Shown here in pieces: positions 43,822-53,503 of a stretch of 64,000 bases of DNA (its first letter is position 1; the number at the start of each line of letters is the position of its first letter). The stretch lies in assembly GCF_008298035.1 (NCBI RefSeq), contig NZ_CP042910.1, positions 1,384,001 to 1,448,000 on the forward strand. Direction: 5' to 3'. Made by a program: the position numbers and the translations under genes. Under the pieces are notes generated by a model. That model did no database searches, was not told the origin of the DNA, and saw only the letters and a list, made by a program, of their open reading frames with translations. Origin of the DNA: Gimesia maris (GTDB taxonomy: Bacteria > Planctomycetota > Planctomycetia > Planctomycetales > Planctomycetaceae).

Positions 43822-46293
43822 TTACTCCAATCCCAATCCTTTGAGACGGTCCAGAAGCTTGTTTTTGCGATACTTTTTGGTCTCTTCAGTTAATTCTTTT
43901 TCTCGTTCAATCAGATTTTTCAGCATTTCGATGGCTTCATGGAACTCCAGCAAGTCCTGCATTTCGTTGAGAACGCCTTGCATTCGAACCAGCATGGAAT
44001 CCAGAAGATCAATGCTGGTCTGGATTTCGGTCAGAGGGTTGCTGTTCTGTTCAATTGCCAGCCGGAACAGTCCCAGTCTTTGGTCGACATCTGGAAAATC
44101 CTGTTCATGAATCATCGTCAGGGGTTTGAGAATTTTGTCATCGATGCGTCCCAGAATCTGCGCGGTGGCGACCCCGTTGTTCACCAGCTCTTCCCGAATA
44201 TCATGAAATGATTCCACTATGGATGCTGTTTCGGTCGCATTTTTTCGCGTTCCATAGAGTGATCGATCCGCCGAAACGGCGATGGCACTCTGATTTTCCA
44301 GTAATGTTGCTTCCCAGGCAGGGTCGGTCTGCCCCTGTTTCTGTTTTTCAGTGATTGCCTGAGATTCGCGAACCTGCGCGACGCGTTCTTTCAGTTCGTC
44401 ACGTGTCTGCGTGACTTCTTTGAAAATCTGTTCAAATCGCTTGCGCAAATTCAGCTCTTTTGAATACAGGATCGAGAGTAATTCCTCATCGGTCACGATT
44501 TCAAAATGGTAGGTTTCGCCATGTACCTGATGAGGGCCACTCAGGTTGTCTGCGTCTTCCGCATGCACCGTCAGGCTGAGTTTCTGTCCGACTTTTAAAT
44601 CCAGAGGCAGAACATCAAAACGTTCCCAGGTCTCTTTTTCATTTCGCTGTAAGGTAAATTCTTTGGGACGTTCCGCAGGTTTGGAACGAAACGGTCGAAG
44701 GCGGAAGTTTTTATCTTCGTCTACCAGAAAATCAAATCGAGCCGACTGGATGCCATAGTCATCTGTGATTTTCCCTTCGACGGGAATCATCGCTTTGCGG
44801 GTAATCGATTTGCCGATCCCTGTCAGGCGAGTATCAATTTTAGGCGGCTGATCAACGATACCCATAATGCTGAGGCGAATCGGTTCGGTCACCAGCAGTC
44901 CGTCTTCGTCTTCCAGGTAGATCCGCATCGGCTGATCTATGGGGAGAGGGATCCCGGAGGATGATGTCTTTTGATTCTCAGAAACCAAGGTGAAAGGAAC
45001 TCGAAAAACCTGATGATCCGAGCCACACATCTGTTCTAATTGAGCAGGCGTGAAACTGGTCTGCTTTACAATTTCTCCCTGAGAGTTTTTCCAGGCGAGG
45101 AAATTTGACTTTGGGGATGAAGTTGCAGTCGCTGCTGGTTCCAGCTGTATTTTCAGCTGATCTGTTTCCAGGGAAAACCGGGTGATCGGCTTGTTGGCTG
45201 TGGAGACCATCTGAAAGTCTGTGTTGACGGGCAGCGCGATCTGAGTTCCCTGCACGGTCTGGAGATCAGGCTGTGATATGCCGGTCTCGGGATCAACTGT
45301 GTTTAAACCTGTATATTCCGGATAGCGACATTCAAGTTGGATCTGATCCAAAGTGGGGGTTTCCACAATTTCAATCAGATAGGGTTCCGGGTTGGTATAG
45401 TCATTGCCTGAGACCCAGATCTGCATTCCGTCCAGAACGTCCGTAATCGTATGTTTGAAGCGACCTTCGCCCAGTCGCGACATGACGGTTCGGCCTCCCT
45501 CTCGACCATTCTGCATGCGATAGGTTAACTGCACGCGTTCCGGGGACTTTTTGCCCTCGACGGTTTCCACTAACAGTGTCAGGTCATTTCCCAGACCATG
45601 TTTGTATGTCTGGTCCTGGAATTCGCGGATGCGGTCTCCCGGCTGGGCGATTACTTTGACGACCAGTCCTGTTTCGCGGTTCCAGTAATCATTTTTTAAT
45701 TCCAGGTAGCCTTTTGCCCAGCGGGCCATCGCGGGCTGATTGACGACAGCCAGAATCAGGATGGAAACCGACAGAATCAGGGCACCGAAGAATGCCCTGC
45801 GCAAGGGACGTTTGTCAAAGACATCTTCCAGGGGAAGCTGACTGCTGCCGCGTGCGACATCTTTGACGGTCCGTTCCAGCATGGCGCGGGTTAAGGCATT
45901 TTGCGGTTCGTTGGATTCGTGCAGTTCAATCGCCGTTGCCAGTCGGTCATTCAACTCAGGAAAGCGACGCTCCAGTACGAGAGCCAGTGCTTTCTTTCTC
46001 ATTTTTGTCATCAGGCGGAACAGGATAAACGTACCTGACAGAATCAGGATTGTTGTCAATGAAATTAATACAAACGAGGCGCGAAACCAGACAGGTAACT
46101 CAAAATGGCTGAGTCGGAAATAACCCCAGTCAACCACAAAGCTGATCCAGAATATCAGTCCTGCCGTGGCGAGTAGTTTGGCTGCACCTTCCAGCAGAAT
46201 ATATCTGCGTATTTTGCCCCGTAGCCGATTGAGTAAATCGGTAATTTCCTGAGGGATCGATAATTTGGCAGGTTCGTTCATTCGTTTATTCAC
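43822..46293 (-). CDS. DUF4175-like membrane protein with coiled coil
   Basis: 823 residues. N-terminal membrane segments at about 35-57 and 70-92 and a third at about 170-187 enclose a cytosolic patch (ALVLERRFPELNDRLATAIEL). A long periplasmic part with Ig-like beta repeats follows (DYWNRETGLVVKVIAQPGDRI; VEGKITDDYGIQSARFDFLV), then coiled coil from about 610 to the end (FEQIFKEVTQTRDELKERVAQ). The paralogue at 1-1803 has the same order. It lies 54 bp after the VWA/GATase-like gene. A structural or scaffold role with the VWA proteins is likely; there is no enzyme motif. Confidence 0.8.
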   Translation of the reverse strand: MNKRMNEPAKLSIPQEITDLLNRLRGKIRRYILLEGAAKLLATAGLIFWISFVVDWGYFRLSHFELPVWFRASFVLISLTTILILSGTFILFRLMTKMRKKALALVLERRFPELNDRLATAIELHESNEPQNALTRAMLERTVKDVARGSSQLPLEDVFDKRPLRRAFFGALILSVSILILAVVNQPAMARWAKGYLELKNDYWNRETGLVVKVIAQPGDRIREFQDQTYKHGLGNDLTLLVETVEGKKSPERVQLTYRMQNGREGGRTVMSRLGEGRFKHTITDVLDGMQIWVSGNDYTNPEPYLIEIVETPTLDQIQLECRYPEYTGLNTVDPETGISQPDLQTVQGTQIALPVNTDFQMVSTANKPITRFSLETDQLKIQLEPAATATSSPKSNFLAWKNSQGEIVKQTSFTPAQLEQMCGSDHQVFRVPFTLVSENQKTSSSGIPLPIDQPMRIYLEDEDGLLVTEPIRLSIMGIVDQPPKIDTRLTGIGKSITRKAMIPVEGKITDDYGIQSARFDFLVDEDKNFRLRPFRSKPAERPKEFTLQRNEKETWERFDVLPLDLKVGQKLSLTVHAEDADNLSGPHQVHGETYHFEIVTDEELLSILYSKELNLRKRFEQIFKEVTQTRDELKERVAQVRESQAITEKQKQGQTDPAWEATLLENQSAIAVSADRSLYGTRKNATETASIVESFHDIREELVNNGVATAQILGRIDDKILKPLTMIHEQDFPDVDQRLGLFRLAIEQNSNPLTEIQTSIDLLDSMLVRMQGVLNEMQDLLEFHEAIEMLKNLIEREKELTEETKKYRKNKLLDRLKGLGLE

Positions 46294-46347
46294 GCTGATA
46301 TTTCAACAAAGTCCAATTATGGGACAACAGACATATTGTACGATTAA

Positions 46348-48801
46348 TCAGGCCAGTTTAAATAATTTTCTGGTCAGCCATTCCGCAGCCAGCAGACCTG
46401 CGAGCAGGAAGAAGACCCAGGCCTGATCCCAGAGTGTCTTCAGCCTCTCGTCAACCAGGAATTCTTCTCCCTGGTCAGGCAGAAGGGCAGGAATCTGTTC
46501 TGCTTCTTCCAGAGCGAGGTATTGACCACCGGTATCGCGGGCCAGTTCCTTGAGTCCTTTCACGTTCTGACTCAACGATTCATCTTCCAGTCGCGGCAGC
46601 AGAACCATAAGATTTCCGTCAACAACCTGACCTTTGGAATTAGGAACCGTGACTTCAAATCGATATTTACCAGGCAGGCCGGCACGGAAACTGGCGACAT
46701 ACTCGCCAGGTCGATTCCGGTCCTGCATGAGCAGTAGATTGGGAACCAGGGGTCTGCCTCGTGGATCAATGACCTCCATAGGCACGGATTCCTGGATGAG
46801 GGGTTTGAATTCCGGATCGAGCAGTCTGACTCGGACAGAGACGGTCTGTCCCAGAACATATTCATCCCGTTCCAGAATGAGCGTACCCCGTTTCGTACCC
46901 CGTTTCGTGCGGCCCTGTCCAATATTCCGGATGAGCTTCGTCCAGAACCGGTCGTAGTAATCTTCCTCCACAGAGCGCAGCCGCCACATTTCCGGGCTGC
47001 CCAGATAGAAACAGCGACCTTCGCCATAATACTGAGACGCCATCAAGATAGAGAATCCAAATTCCGTCTGAGTTTTCGGGTCGGGGAAGTGGGCATAAAC
47101 CGTCGCAGCAGCTTTGGCACCGTTTGAGGGATAACACCGATAAATACCAGGGAAGTTTTCCCATAATTGCCGGGAAGTTGCCGGATCGTCGGTCAGCATC
47201 AGGAAGCCGGCATCCAGGCCGGCCTGAGTCCATTCGATCCTGCGAATCTGTGTCGCCTCTTCATCCAGGTAGTCGCGAACGAAGGAGTTGATAAACACGG
47301 GATACAGATCCAGAATAGACTGGTATTTTTCACTTTCCTGGGCCAGTTTAGGCGTGTAAACGTCGCCGGCCACCATCACGATTCCGCCGCCTGCTGATGA
47401 GACCCATTCATTCAGATTCTGCATCTGTTCTGCGGACAGCAGTTCCCAGTTCACGTCAAACGCGAGGACCACATCGTATTCAAACAGGTCTGCCCGTTCA
47501 GGAAATTCATACAACAGTTCGTTTGCATCCTGTGAAACCCCGGGAGGGGCAGACTGTAGCCAGACCGAAGACTGGATTGATGGATGACGGTAGAGCATGG
47601 TACGGGCGAAGCGATAATCCCGCATCGGGCCACCGGCGATGACCAGCACGCGTGTGGGGCGACTGAATACATTGACGGAATGTGCCAGTTCATTGTCCAT
47701 GGCATTGGCATCGCCCGCCAGTTGATTGCCCCGAGCACGAACCACATAACTGATTTCACCTTCTTCAGCGGGGGTGCGTTCGAATTTGATATCGAGTGGC
47801 AGGCTGTCTTCGGTAGGCAGCAGGACATCTCGCGTTTCAACAATGGCTGGTTTTGCTTCGCCTGGAACTTTTCTCAGCAGTTCGATGGTAATATTTTTCC
47901 CAGGCATACCGACGGCCTGCACGATGGCGGTGATCTCAAAACCATCCCCGAACTGTACATCAGTGGGAGCGATGATTTTGGAAATCTGGATGTTCGCCGG
48001 ACGAACCGGACTGCCGAGCCCCAGGGGAATCAGTCGTACTTTTGATTCTTTTGCCGCTTCATTGGCAGAAAGTAAGTCTATACCGGCATTCGATGCCCCA
48101 TCAGTGGCGATGATTATTCCAGACAGCGTGGAGCCATTAATCTCACGAATCAGCTGTCCCAGCAGTTCTCCCAGGCGCGTCTCCAGACCCTGGGGCTGAA
48201 GCAGTGTGTTCCAGTCAGGTTGATCCGGAATGCTGGTCTCTGCCTCTGAAGCCGGTTTCGCAGTGTTCTCAGGCGAGTCCTGTTTCGGGAACACATGCAG
48301 GGGGCCGACTAAGGTTTTATCAAAGGAGTAAACACTGACCTGATGATTTTTCTGCAGGTCCTTGATCAGGGGAGAATCTGCCAGAAGTTTTTCGACTGCT
48401 TCCATGCGGGAGGCAACATTGCGGCTGGCAGGCGAACTTGTATTTGCCGTCACCAGTTGATTCGGGTGCCTCATGGAAAGCGAAGTATCGACCAGTACCG
48501 CGACCCGGGAAGGGCGAAACGACATTTTCTGAGTACGTTCATGCGGATTAAAAACAATGGCAATCAAAGCGACTAATACGCCCAGTCGCAATACTGCCAG
48601 CCAGCAGCGCCAGAACAGCGGGAGTTGAATTGAGTCTTTCCAGACTGTTCGGAACGATAACAGCAGTACCAGTCCCAACCCACCCAGGAGCAGCAGCCAT
48701 CCCCAGCCTGAGGAGGGCGTATCGTATTCGATCGAACGAAACGCGGTCGTTTCGTCGGCAGCCAGAATCAGTGATGCTGGAAGGGAAGCAAAATAACTCA
48801 T
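46348..48801 (-). CDS. VWA domain and glutamine-amidotransferase-like membrane protein
   Basis: 817 residues from the ATG at 48801, which overlaps the stop of the BatA/VWA gene by 4 bp. Two membrane segments (about 34-50 and 66-84) precede a VWA domain with an intact MIDAS D105-x-S107-x-S109 and a later ATDGASNAG loop. An amidotransferase-like region (about 385-640: RVLVIAGGPMRDYRFARTML; GGGIVMVAGDVYTP) lacks a clear catalytic Cys. A single C-terminal helix (VFFLLAGLLAAEWLTRKL) ends the protein. It is the paralogue of 1990-4539. MIDAS metal binding implies contact with an acidic residue on a partner, probably under the control of the MoxR ATPase of the same operon. Confidence 0.87.
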   Translation of the reverse strand: MSYFASLPASLILAADETTAFRSIEYDTPSSGWGWLLLLGGLGLVLLLSFRTVWKDSIQLPLFWRCWLAVLRLGVLVALIAIVFNPHERTQKMSFRPSRVAVLVDTSLSMRHPNQLVTANTSSPASRNVASRMEAVEKLLADSPLIKDLQKNHQVSVYSFDKTLVGPLHVFPKQDSPENTAKPASEAETSIPDQPDWNTLLQPQGLETRLGELLGQLIREINGSTLSGIIIATDGASNAGIDLLSANEAAKESKVRLIPLGLGSPVRPANIQISKIIAPTDVQFGDGFEITAIVQAVGMPGKNITIELLRKVPGEAKPAIVETRDVLLPTEDSLPLDIKFERTPAEEGEISYVVRARGNQLAGDANAMDNELAHSVNVFSRPTRVLVIAGGPMRDYRFARTMLYRHPSIQSSVWLQSAPPGVSQDANELLYEFPERADLFEYDVVLAFDVNWELLSAEQMQNLNEWVSSAGGGIVMVAGDVYTPKLAQESEKYQSILDLYPVFINSFVRDYLDEEATQIRRIEWTQAGLDAGFLMLTDDPATSRQLWENFPGIYRCYPSNGAKAAATVYAHFPDPKTQTEFGFSILMASQYYGEGRCFYLGSPEMWRLRSVEEDYYDRFWTKLIRNIGQGRTKRGTKRGTLILERDEYVLGQTVSVRVRLLDPEFKPLIQESVPMEVIDPRGRPLVPNLLLMQDRNRPGEYVASFRAGLPGKYRFEVTVPNSKGQVVDGNLMVLLPRLEDESLSQNVKGLKELARDTGGQYLALEEAEQIPALLPDQGEEFLVDERLKTLWDQAWVFFLLAGLLAAEWLTRKLFKLA

Positions 48802-51065
48802 GCGGCGGCACCCGCTGTTTTAGGATGATAACTTAAACGATAGGCCAGCAGTTGTTCACAAATCAATAACACGAACAGGATCAGTAAAATGGCATTGGTG
48901 ATTTCTCGACCTGCTTCCTGGCCTTGAATCCACTGGAATTCACCCGGTTCCTGAATCTGAATCTGTTTTGAATTGCCCAGCTCATTCATGAGCTCATCGG
49001 TCGTAGCCAGTTCCAGGTTACTTTCCGAAACGGGGAAGTTGAAGGCATACATGCGGGGCTCAATGGTCTGGTCCTGTTGCTTCAGCTGAACTGTATAAAC
49101 GCCAGGCTGGTCTGTGTCCCGATAGGCAGTTACAAGTTGCAGAGTACTGTTGCCCGCGGTATCCGATTGCTCTTCAGGAGATGCTTTGAGGCGAATGGTT
49201 CGCCCTCCCTGCGTCACAGGTGTCTGGATTTCAATTTCATCTGAAAACCGTGAAGCATCGAGGGAAAAGGGGATCGGTGCGCCTACAATTTCTGCCTGCT
49301 CATGCGAGCGGGATTGTACCAGGTATTTTTGCAGTTCCAGCTGGAACACGATATAGCTGGGGTTGAATGCCCAGGTGTTCCAGGGCTCTCCCTCATTCGT
49401 CATGACAGGACCCGCCGACGTCAGACAGGTAATGATGCGACCTTTGCCCAGCCTGTGTTCAAGGATCAGCGGGGCCCGATTACGGAGCGTCGCGATCACA
49501 TTCACACCCGATGCTTTCTCCGCCTTGGTCTGCAGCCACTGCTCAGAGATGGGGAAGTAACGTGAAATCGTCACCGCTTCGATGAGCGGATTATCCTGGC
49601 CGGCAAAGACAGAAAAGAGGGGGTGGTCACTGACATTCAGATCCACCGTGGTACTCGATTCCCGGACAGGCAACTCACGCGTAGACATTTCCAGGGGAGC
49701 AGGAAACAGACCATTACCATTTTTATAGAGCTTTTCATTATAAAAAGCAGGCTGGAGGGAAGGACCTGCAAACCAGATGAGGCCGCCTCCGTCAGAGACA
49801 AATTTCTCCAGAGCGGCGACGGCATCCAGAGGCAGTTCTGCGACATTCAGCAGATAAATATTTTTAAACTGGCTGAGAGGATGTCTGCGCAGATAGTCGA
49901 CATTCTCTACAGAAGGAGCAAATCCGGTCGTCGAAGCATCGGGTGCAATCGCCGTCTGGATGTACATCCACTCGTTGCCGGAGGGGTTGCCGTCAACAAT
50001 CAGGACCGGGTTGGAGGGTTTGACATTGATAGCCATATACCGCTCATTGTCGCCATCCAGCGCGTCGTTTGTCAGGCTGACATTGATCTCGTGCAGCCCG
50101 GGTTTGTTGAAAACCACGTCGAAGTCTTGTGAGATCTCACTGCCTGCTTCGATTTTATCAAACACGATACTCATTGGAAGCTTCGTCTGATCGACAAACG
50201 CAGACACGCGCACGTCTTCGGCGACCTGTTCTCCAAAATTCTTCAGGCTGATCCTCAGTCGGAGCGGCACATCCACGGCAGCGACTTCTGTCGCCCCCGA
50301 GAGTTCGGTGATTGCCAGATTGGATTGAGAATCGGGGACCGTTTTGATGAGGTTGATTGCCGTATCGCTGTTGCTTAATTTTTCGATCGTCGAGGCGACC
50401 CCTTTCTTTTCCTGCCAGTCCGATTTACGGAAGTCAGAAATCAGGTGGAGCGTTTTGATGATGGCCCGATCCTCGTTCAACAGGTCGACGGCTGCTTCCA
50501 GACCCTGGTTCAAATCCAGGCTCTGGTGCGAGCAGTTCAGGTTGGAGAGTTTGGCGTCCAGTTCGTTGATCAGCTCTTCATTAATATCACGCTGTAGAAA
50601 CAGGGGTGCATCGGCGCGCGACAGAACGATCAAAGAGAACTTTTCCGTATTGGGACGATTGGCACCTTCAGAGGCAATTTTACGAATGACCTGCAGACCT
50701 TCTTGAAAGCCCGTCTGTTCTCCCCAGGCATTCCGCATGGAGCCACTGTCGTCCAGCACAATCACATGATGTGATTTGGCACCGTGAAACATCGACATCT
50801 GAGTGGGGTCCAATATCAGACGGCCGATTAACAGCAGCAGGCAGATGATGAGAATGATACGCAGTAACAGCAGCAGGAGCTGTTCGATCAGCACGCGACG
50901 CTGGTTGGTCTGCTGGCTTTGCAGCAGAAATTCCATTGCAGCAAATTGCACGCGTTTATACTGGAAGCGATTAATCAGGTGAATGATGATCGGCGCAGCA
51001 ATCATCAAAGCGCCGGTCGAGACCAGTGCGGAATTCACAAAATGTTGAGTTAACCATGCTTCCAT
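48798..51065 (-). CDS. BatA N-terminal domain / VWA membrane protein
   Basis: 755 residues. The BatA N-terminal domain is typical (LMIAAPIIIHLINRFQYKRVQFAAMEFL split across two membrane helices, the second at about 62-85). The VWA domain has MIDAS D105-x-S107-x-S109. A beta-rich region with CARDB-like features (PLRLRISLKNFGEQVAEDVRV, about 245-345) and an amidotransferase-like part follow, then a C-terminal helix (TNAILLILFVLLICEQLL). It follows the DUF58 gene by 51 bp and overlaps the next VWA gene by 4 bp. Related BatA/BatB proteins work with MoxR in Bacteroidetes aerotolerance loci; the task in planctomycetes is not known. Confidence 0.87.
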   Translation of the reverse strand: MEAWLTQHFVNSALVSTGALMIAAPIIIHLINRFQYKRVQFAAMEFLLQSQQTNQRRVLIEQLLLLLLRIILIICLLLLIGRLILDPTQMSMFHGAKSHHVIVLDDSGSMRNAWGEQTGFQEGLQVIRKIASEGANRPNTEKFSLIVLSRADAPLFLQRDINEELINELDAKLSNLNCSHQSLDLNQGLEAAVDLLNEDRAIIKTLHLISDFRKSDWQEKKGVASTIEKLSNSDTAINLIKTVPDSQSNLAITELSGATEVAAVDVPLRLRISLKNFGEQVAEDVRVSAFVDQTKLPMSIVFDKIEAGSEISQDFDVVFNKPGLHEINVSLTNDALDGDNERYMAINVKPSNPVLIVDGNPSGNEWMYIQTAIAPDASTTGFAPSVENVDYLRRHPLSQFKNIYLLNVAELPLDAVAALEKFVSDGGGLIWFAGPSLQPAFYNEKLYKNGNGLFPAPLEMSTRELPVRESSTTVDLNVSDHPLFSVFAGQDNPLIEAVTISRYFPISEQWLQTKAEKASGVNVIATLRNRAPLILEHRLGKGRIITCLTSAGPVMTNEGEPWNTWAFNPSYIVFQLELQKYLVQSRSHEQAEIVGAPIPFSLDASRFSDEIEIQTPVTQGGRTIRLKASPEEQSDTAGNSTLQLVTAYRDTDQPGVYTVQLKQQDQTIEPRMYAFNFPVSESNLELATTDELMNELGNSKQIQIQEPGEFQWIQGQEAGREITNAILLILFVLLICEQLLAYRLSYHPKTAGAAA

Positions 51066-51116
51066 AAGTCGAATCGTCTGTTACAGGCTGGAGAGAATCG
51101 GGGGATTTGGTTTCGT

Positions 51117-52028
51117 TTATTGTCGGATGGATTGCTGCATTCCGATGCGATGATTCAAGTAGTGGGCCAACGCAGCATCGAGATATTCGCTGGTCCGGAT
51201 TGTCTGGTAGTCAAATTTATTTTTGGCACAACGTCTTCTGATTTCATTTAAAAATTCATGCATGGCTTTGAGATAACCGTCCCGTAAAGAACGGGGGTCA
51301 CACACCAGTTCTCCCGCTTCTTCCATGCCTTCAAATCGTGTTGTTCCGCTATAATCAAAATCCAGTTCCTGGTCATCCAGGATATGCAGCAGCATCAGAT
51401 CATGACCGCGATACTGCAGTAGACGTAATCCTTTGAACAGACTCTCTCTGTCAACGAATAAATCGGATATGAGGATAATTGTGCCTTTTTGCGAGCGCGT
51501 TTCTGCCACTTCTTTCAATACGTCATAAATGTCAGTTTTTTTTGCTGGTTTTTCAGAGGCCAGCGCCGTCAGCAGAGCATTCAGGTGATTTCGTTTACTT
51601 AACGCGGGAACGCGGTTGCGAATTCCGTCGTCAAAAGTGACCATCCCTACTGCATCCTGCTGTTTGAGCAGGAGAAATGCGAGGGCCGCCGCTGCCGTAC
51701 AGCCGTATTCATATTTAGATAACGGACCGGTTCCGAACTGCATGGACTCACTGACATCCACCAGCAGTGTGGTTTGCAGGTTGGTGTCTTCCTCATACTG
51801 CTTGATGTAGTATTTATCTGTTTTGGACCAGACCTTCCAGTCGATATTTCGCACATCATCACCGGGGGCGTACTCCCGGTGTTGAGCGAATTCGACAGAT
51901 TGCCCGAAGAAGGGACTGCGGTGTAAACCCGACAGGAACCCCTCGACGATCGTGCGTGCTCGAATTTCCAGACGGGAAATGCGAGAGATTGCCTCAGGCA
52001 GCAAAAATTTTCTGTAATCTTGGGTCAC
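51117..52028 (-). CDS. DUF58 domain protein
   Basis: 303 residues from a GTG that overlaps the end of the moxR-like gene by 35 bp; I see no better start. The DUF58 signature [29 protein letters not shown] (split here as residues 47-75) is intact, followed by a VWA-like fold with MIDAS D91-x-S93-x-S95. There is no membrane segment, unlike longer DUF58 proteins. DUF58 proteins are the standard neighbour and probable client-adaptor of MoxR ATPases. The deep overlap with moxR suggests translational coupling and a fixed ratio of the two. Confidence 0.93.
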   Translation of the reverse strand: MTQDYRKFLLPEAISRISRLEIRARTIVEGFLSGLHRSPFFGQSVEFAQHREYAPGDDVRNIDWKVWSKTDKYYIKQYEEDTNLQTTLLVDVSESMQFGTGPLSKYEYGCTAAAALAFLLLKQQDAVGMVTFDDGIRNRVPALSKRNHLNALLTALASEKPAKKTDIYDVLKEVAETRSQKGTIILISDLFVDRESLFKGLRLLQYRGHDLMLLHILDDQELDFDYSGTTRFEGMEEAGELVCDPRSLRDGYLKAMHEFLNEIRRRCAKNKFDYQTIRTSEYLDAALAHYLNHRIGMQQSIRQ

Positions 52029-53070
52029 TGGTCAGTTCGCCTTCCTTAGACGGTGTCTCTTCAATCAATCGCTCAATCACACGATCCGAGGTAATCCCTT
52101 CCGATTCAGCAGAGAAATTGGTCACGATTCGATGTCGTAATACCGGTGCAGCCAGGGCACTGATATCTTCTGTCGAGACGTGAGTATGACCATTGAGCAA
52201 CGCACGTGTTTTTCCGCCGAGCAACAGGTTTTGAACGGCACGCGGTCCTGCGCCCCAGCTCAGCCATTCGTTCACAAACTCGGGGGTACCCGGTTCGTTC
52301 ACGCGGGTCTGTCGGACCAGAGCCAGGGCATAATCAATCACATGATCCGAGACCGGAACCTGCCTGACAATCTTCTGAATCTCCAGGACATCGACTGCAT
52401 TCAATACATGTTCGATTGTATTTTTGGAATCAGATGTCGTCTGCCGGGCAATCTGACGTTCTTCCTGGAAGGAAGGATACCGGACATAAACCTTGAACAT
52501 GAAGCGGTCCTGTTGTGCTTCTGGCAGTGAGTACGTGCCTTCCTGTTCAATCGGGTTTTGTGTCGCCAGTACAAAGAAGGGATCATTCAGCAGATGGCGG
52601 GTCTGACCGACACTCACCTGGTGTTCCTGCATCGCTTCCAGCAGCGCGGCCTGAGTTTTGGGAGGCGTACGGTTGATTTCATCCGCCAGAACCACGTTAT
52701 GGAATAAAGGACCCGGGATGAAGCGAAACTCCCGTTCTCCCGTTTCCCGGTTCTCCTGCAGCACATCGGTTCCGGTGATATCCGCGGGCATCAGGTCCGG
52801 GGTGAACTGGATGCGGCTGAACGACATGGAAAGTGTCTGGGCCAGCGTACTGATCATCAGGGTTTTCGCCAGACCGGGAACCCCTTCCAGCAGACAGTGC
52901 CCTCGGCTGAATAAGGCAATCAGCAACTGCTCAATCACATCATCCTGACCCACGATGACTTTTGAGATCTGCCCGTGGATCTGTCGGTACGCAGAGCTCA
53001 GTTTATCAATTGACTCCTGAGTGATTTCAAACTCAGAAGAGTCAGAGGTATCTTGTTTCACTTCCGACAT
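51994..53070 (-). CDS. moxR: MoxR family AAA+ ATPase
   Basis: 358 residues. Walker A is GVPGLAKT (63-70), Walker B ends VVLADE (D130-E131) and is followed by the MoxR signature [20 protein letters not shown]. Sensor 1 is [19 protein letters not shown] and sensor 2 lies in the C-terminal lid ([11 protein letters not shown]). MoxR ATPases act as chaperones that mature or remodel protein complexes, usually through VWA-containing partners; four MIDAS proteins or domains are encoded in the same operon. It is the first gene, downstream of a 433-bp gap. The SD AAAGGT lies in a small inverted repeat (53081-53096). Confidence 0.95.
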   Translation of the reverse strand: MSEVKQDTSDSSEFEITQESIDKLSSAYRQIHGQISKVIVGQDDVIEQLLIALFSRGHCLLEGVPGLAKTLMISTLAQTLSMSFSRIQFTPDLMPADITGTDVLQENRETGEREFRFIPGPLFHNVVLADEINRTPPKTQAALLEAMQEHQVSVGQTRHLLNDPFFVLATQNPIEQEGTYSLPEAQQDRFMFKVYVRYPSFQEERQIARQTTSDSKNTIEHVLNAVDVLEIQKIVRQVPVSDHVIDYALALVRQTRVNEPGTPEFVNEWLSWGAGPRAVQNLLLGGKTRALLNGHTHVSTEDISALAAPVLRHRIVTNFSAESEGITSDRVIERLIEETPSKEGELTSDPRLQKIFAA

Positions 53071-53503
53071 CCGTTTTCACACCTTTCTACAAAGGTAAAC
53101 ACTGCTTGGCGCAGAAAGTTCCGTAAACTCTATCGTAATACCTGTGGCAGGACTTTGCGACCATAAATCAAGAAATTACAGGGGTTTCCTGCCAATCTGC
53201 GGTAACCGTCAAAAGGCGGGAAGGACTCTGAAAACCGGTTTACGTCGTTGCCCGCTGCCCGTTTCCTGTTAAGTCAGATGCCTCCCCAACGACGGGGGGC
53301 ACGACTTCTGATCAAGTCTCTGAGAAATGATTGATGACTCAACAGAGAAACAGATTTACCAGGGACTTTCTCTATTTTACTCGAACGGTCAGTCCGGGGA
53401 AGGATTAAAATAGGCTTCCCGAAGGAACTTGTCAGAAAGCAGATGCGCAGGCAACATCAGGCGTGACGTTCAGTTAAGTACTGTACGAGATGCATTTGTG
53501 TTT
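53071..53503. promoter_or_regulatory. 433-bp gap upstream of the moxR operon, downstream of purL
   Basis: No gene is apparent. It should hold the promoter of the 11-gene operon and the end of the purL transcript (both minus strand). ACCTTT (53081-53086) and AAAGGT (53091-53096) form a 6-bp stem with a 4-nt loop over the moxR ribosome-binding site. GCCTCCCC (53280-53287) and GGGGGGC (53294-53300) can pair with a 6-nt loop but lack a T-run, so termination there is doubtful. I cannot assign -35/-10 boxes. Confidence 0.4.
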
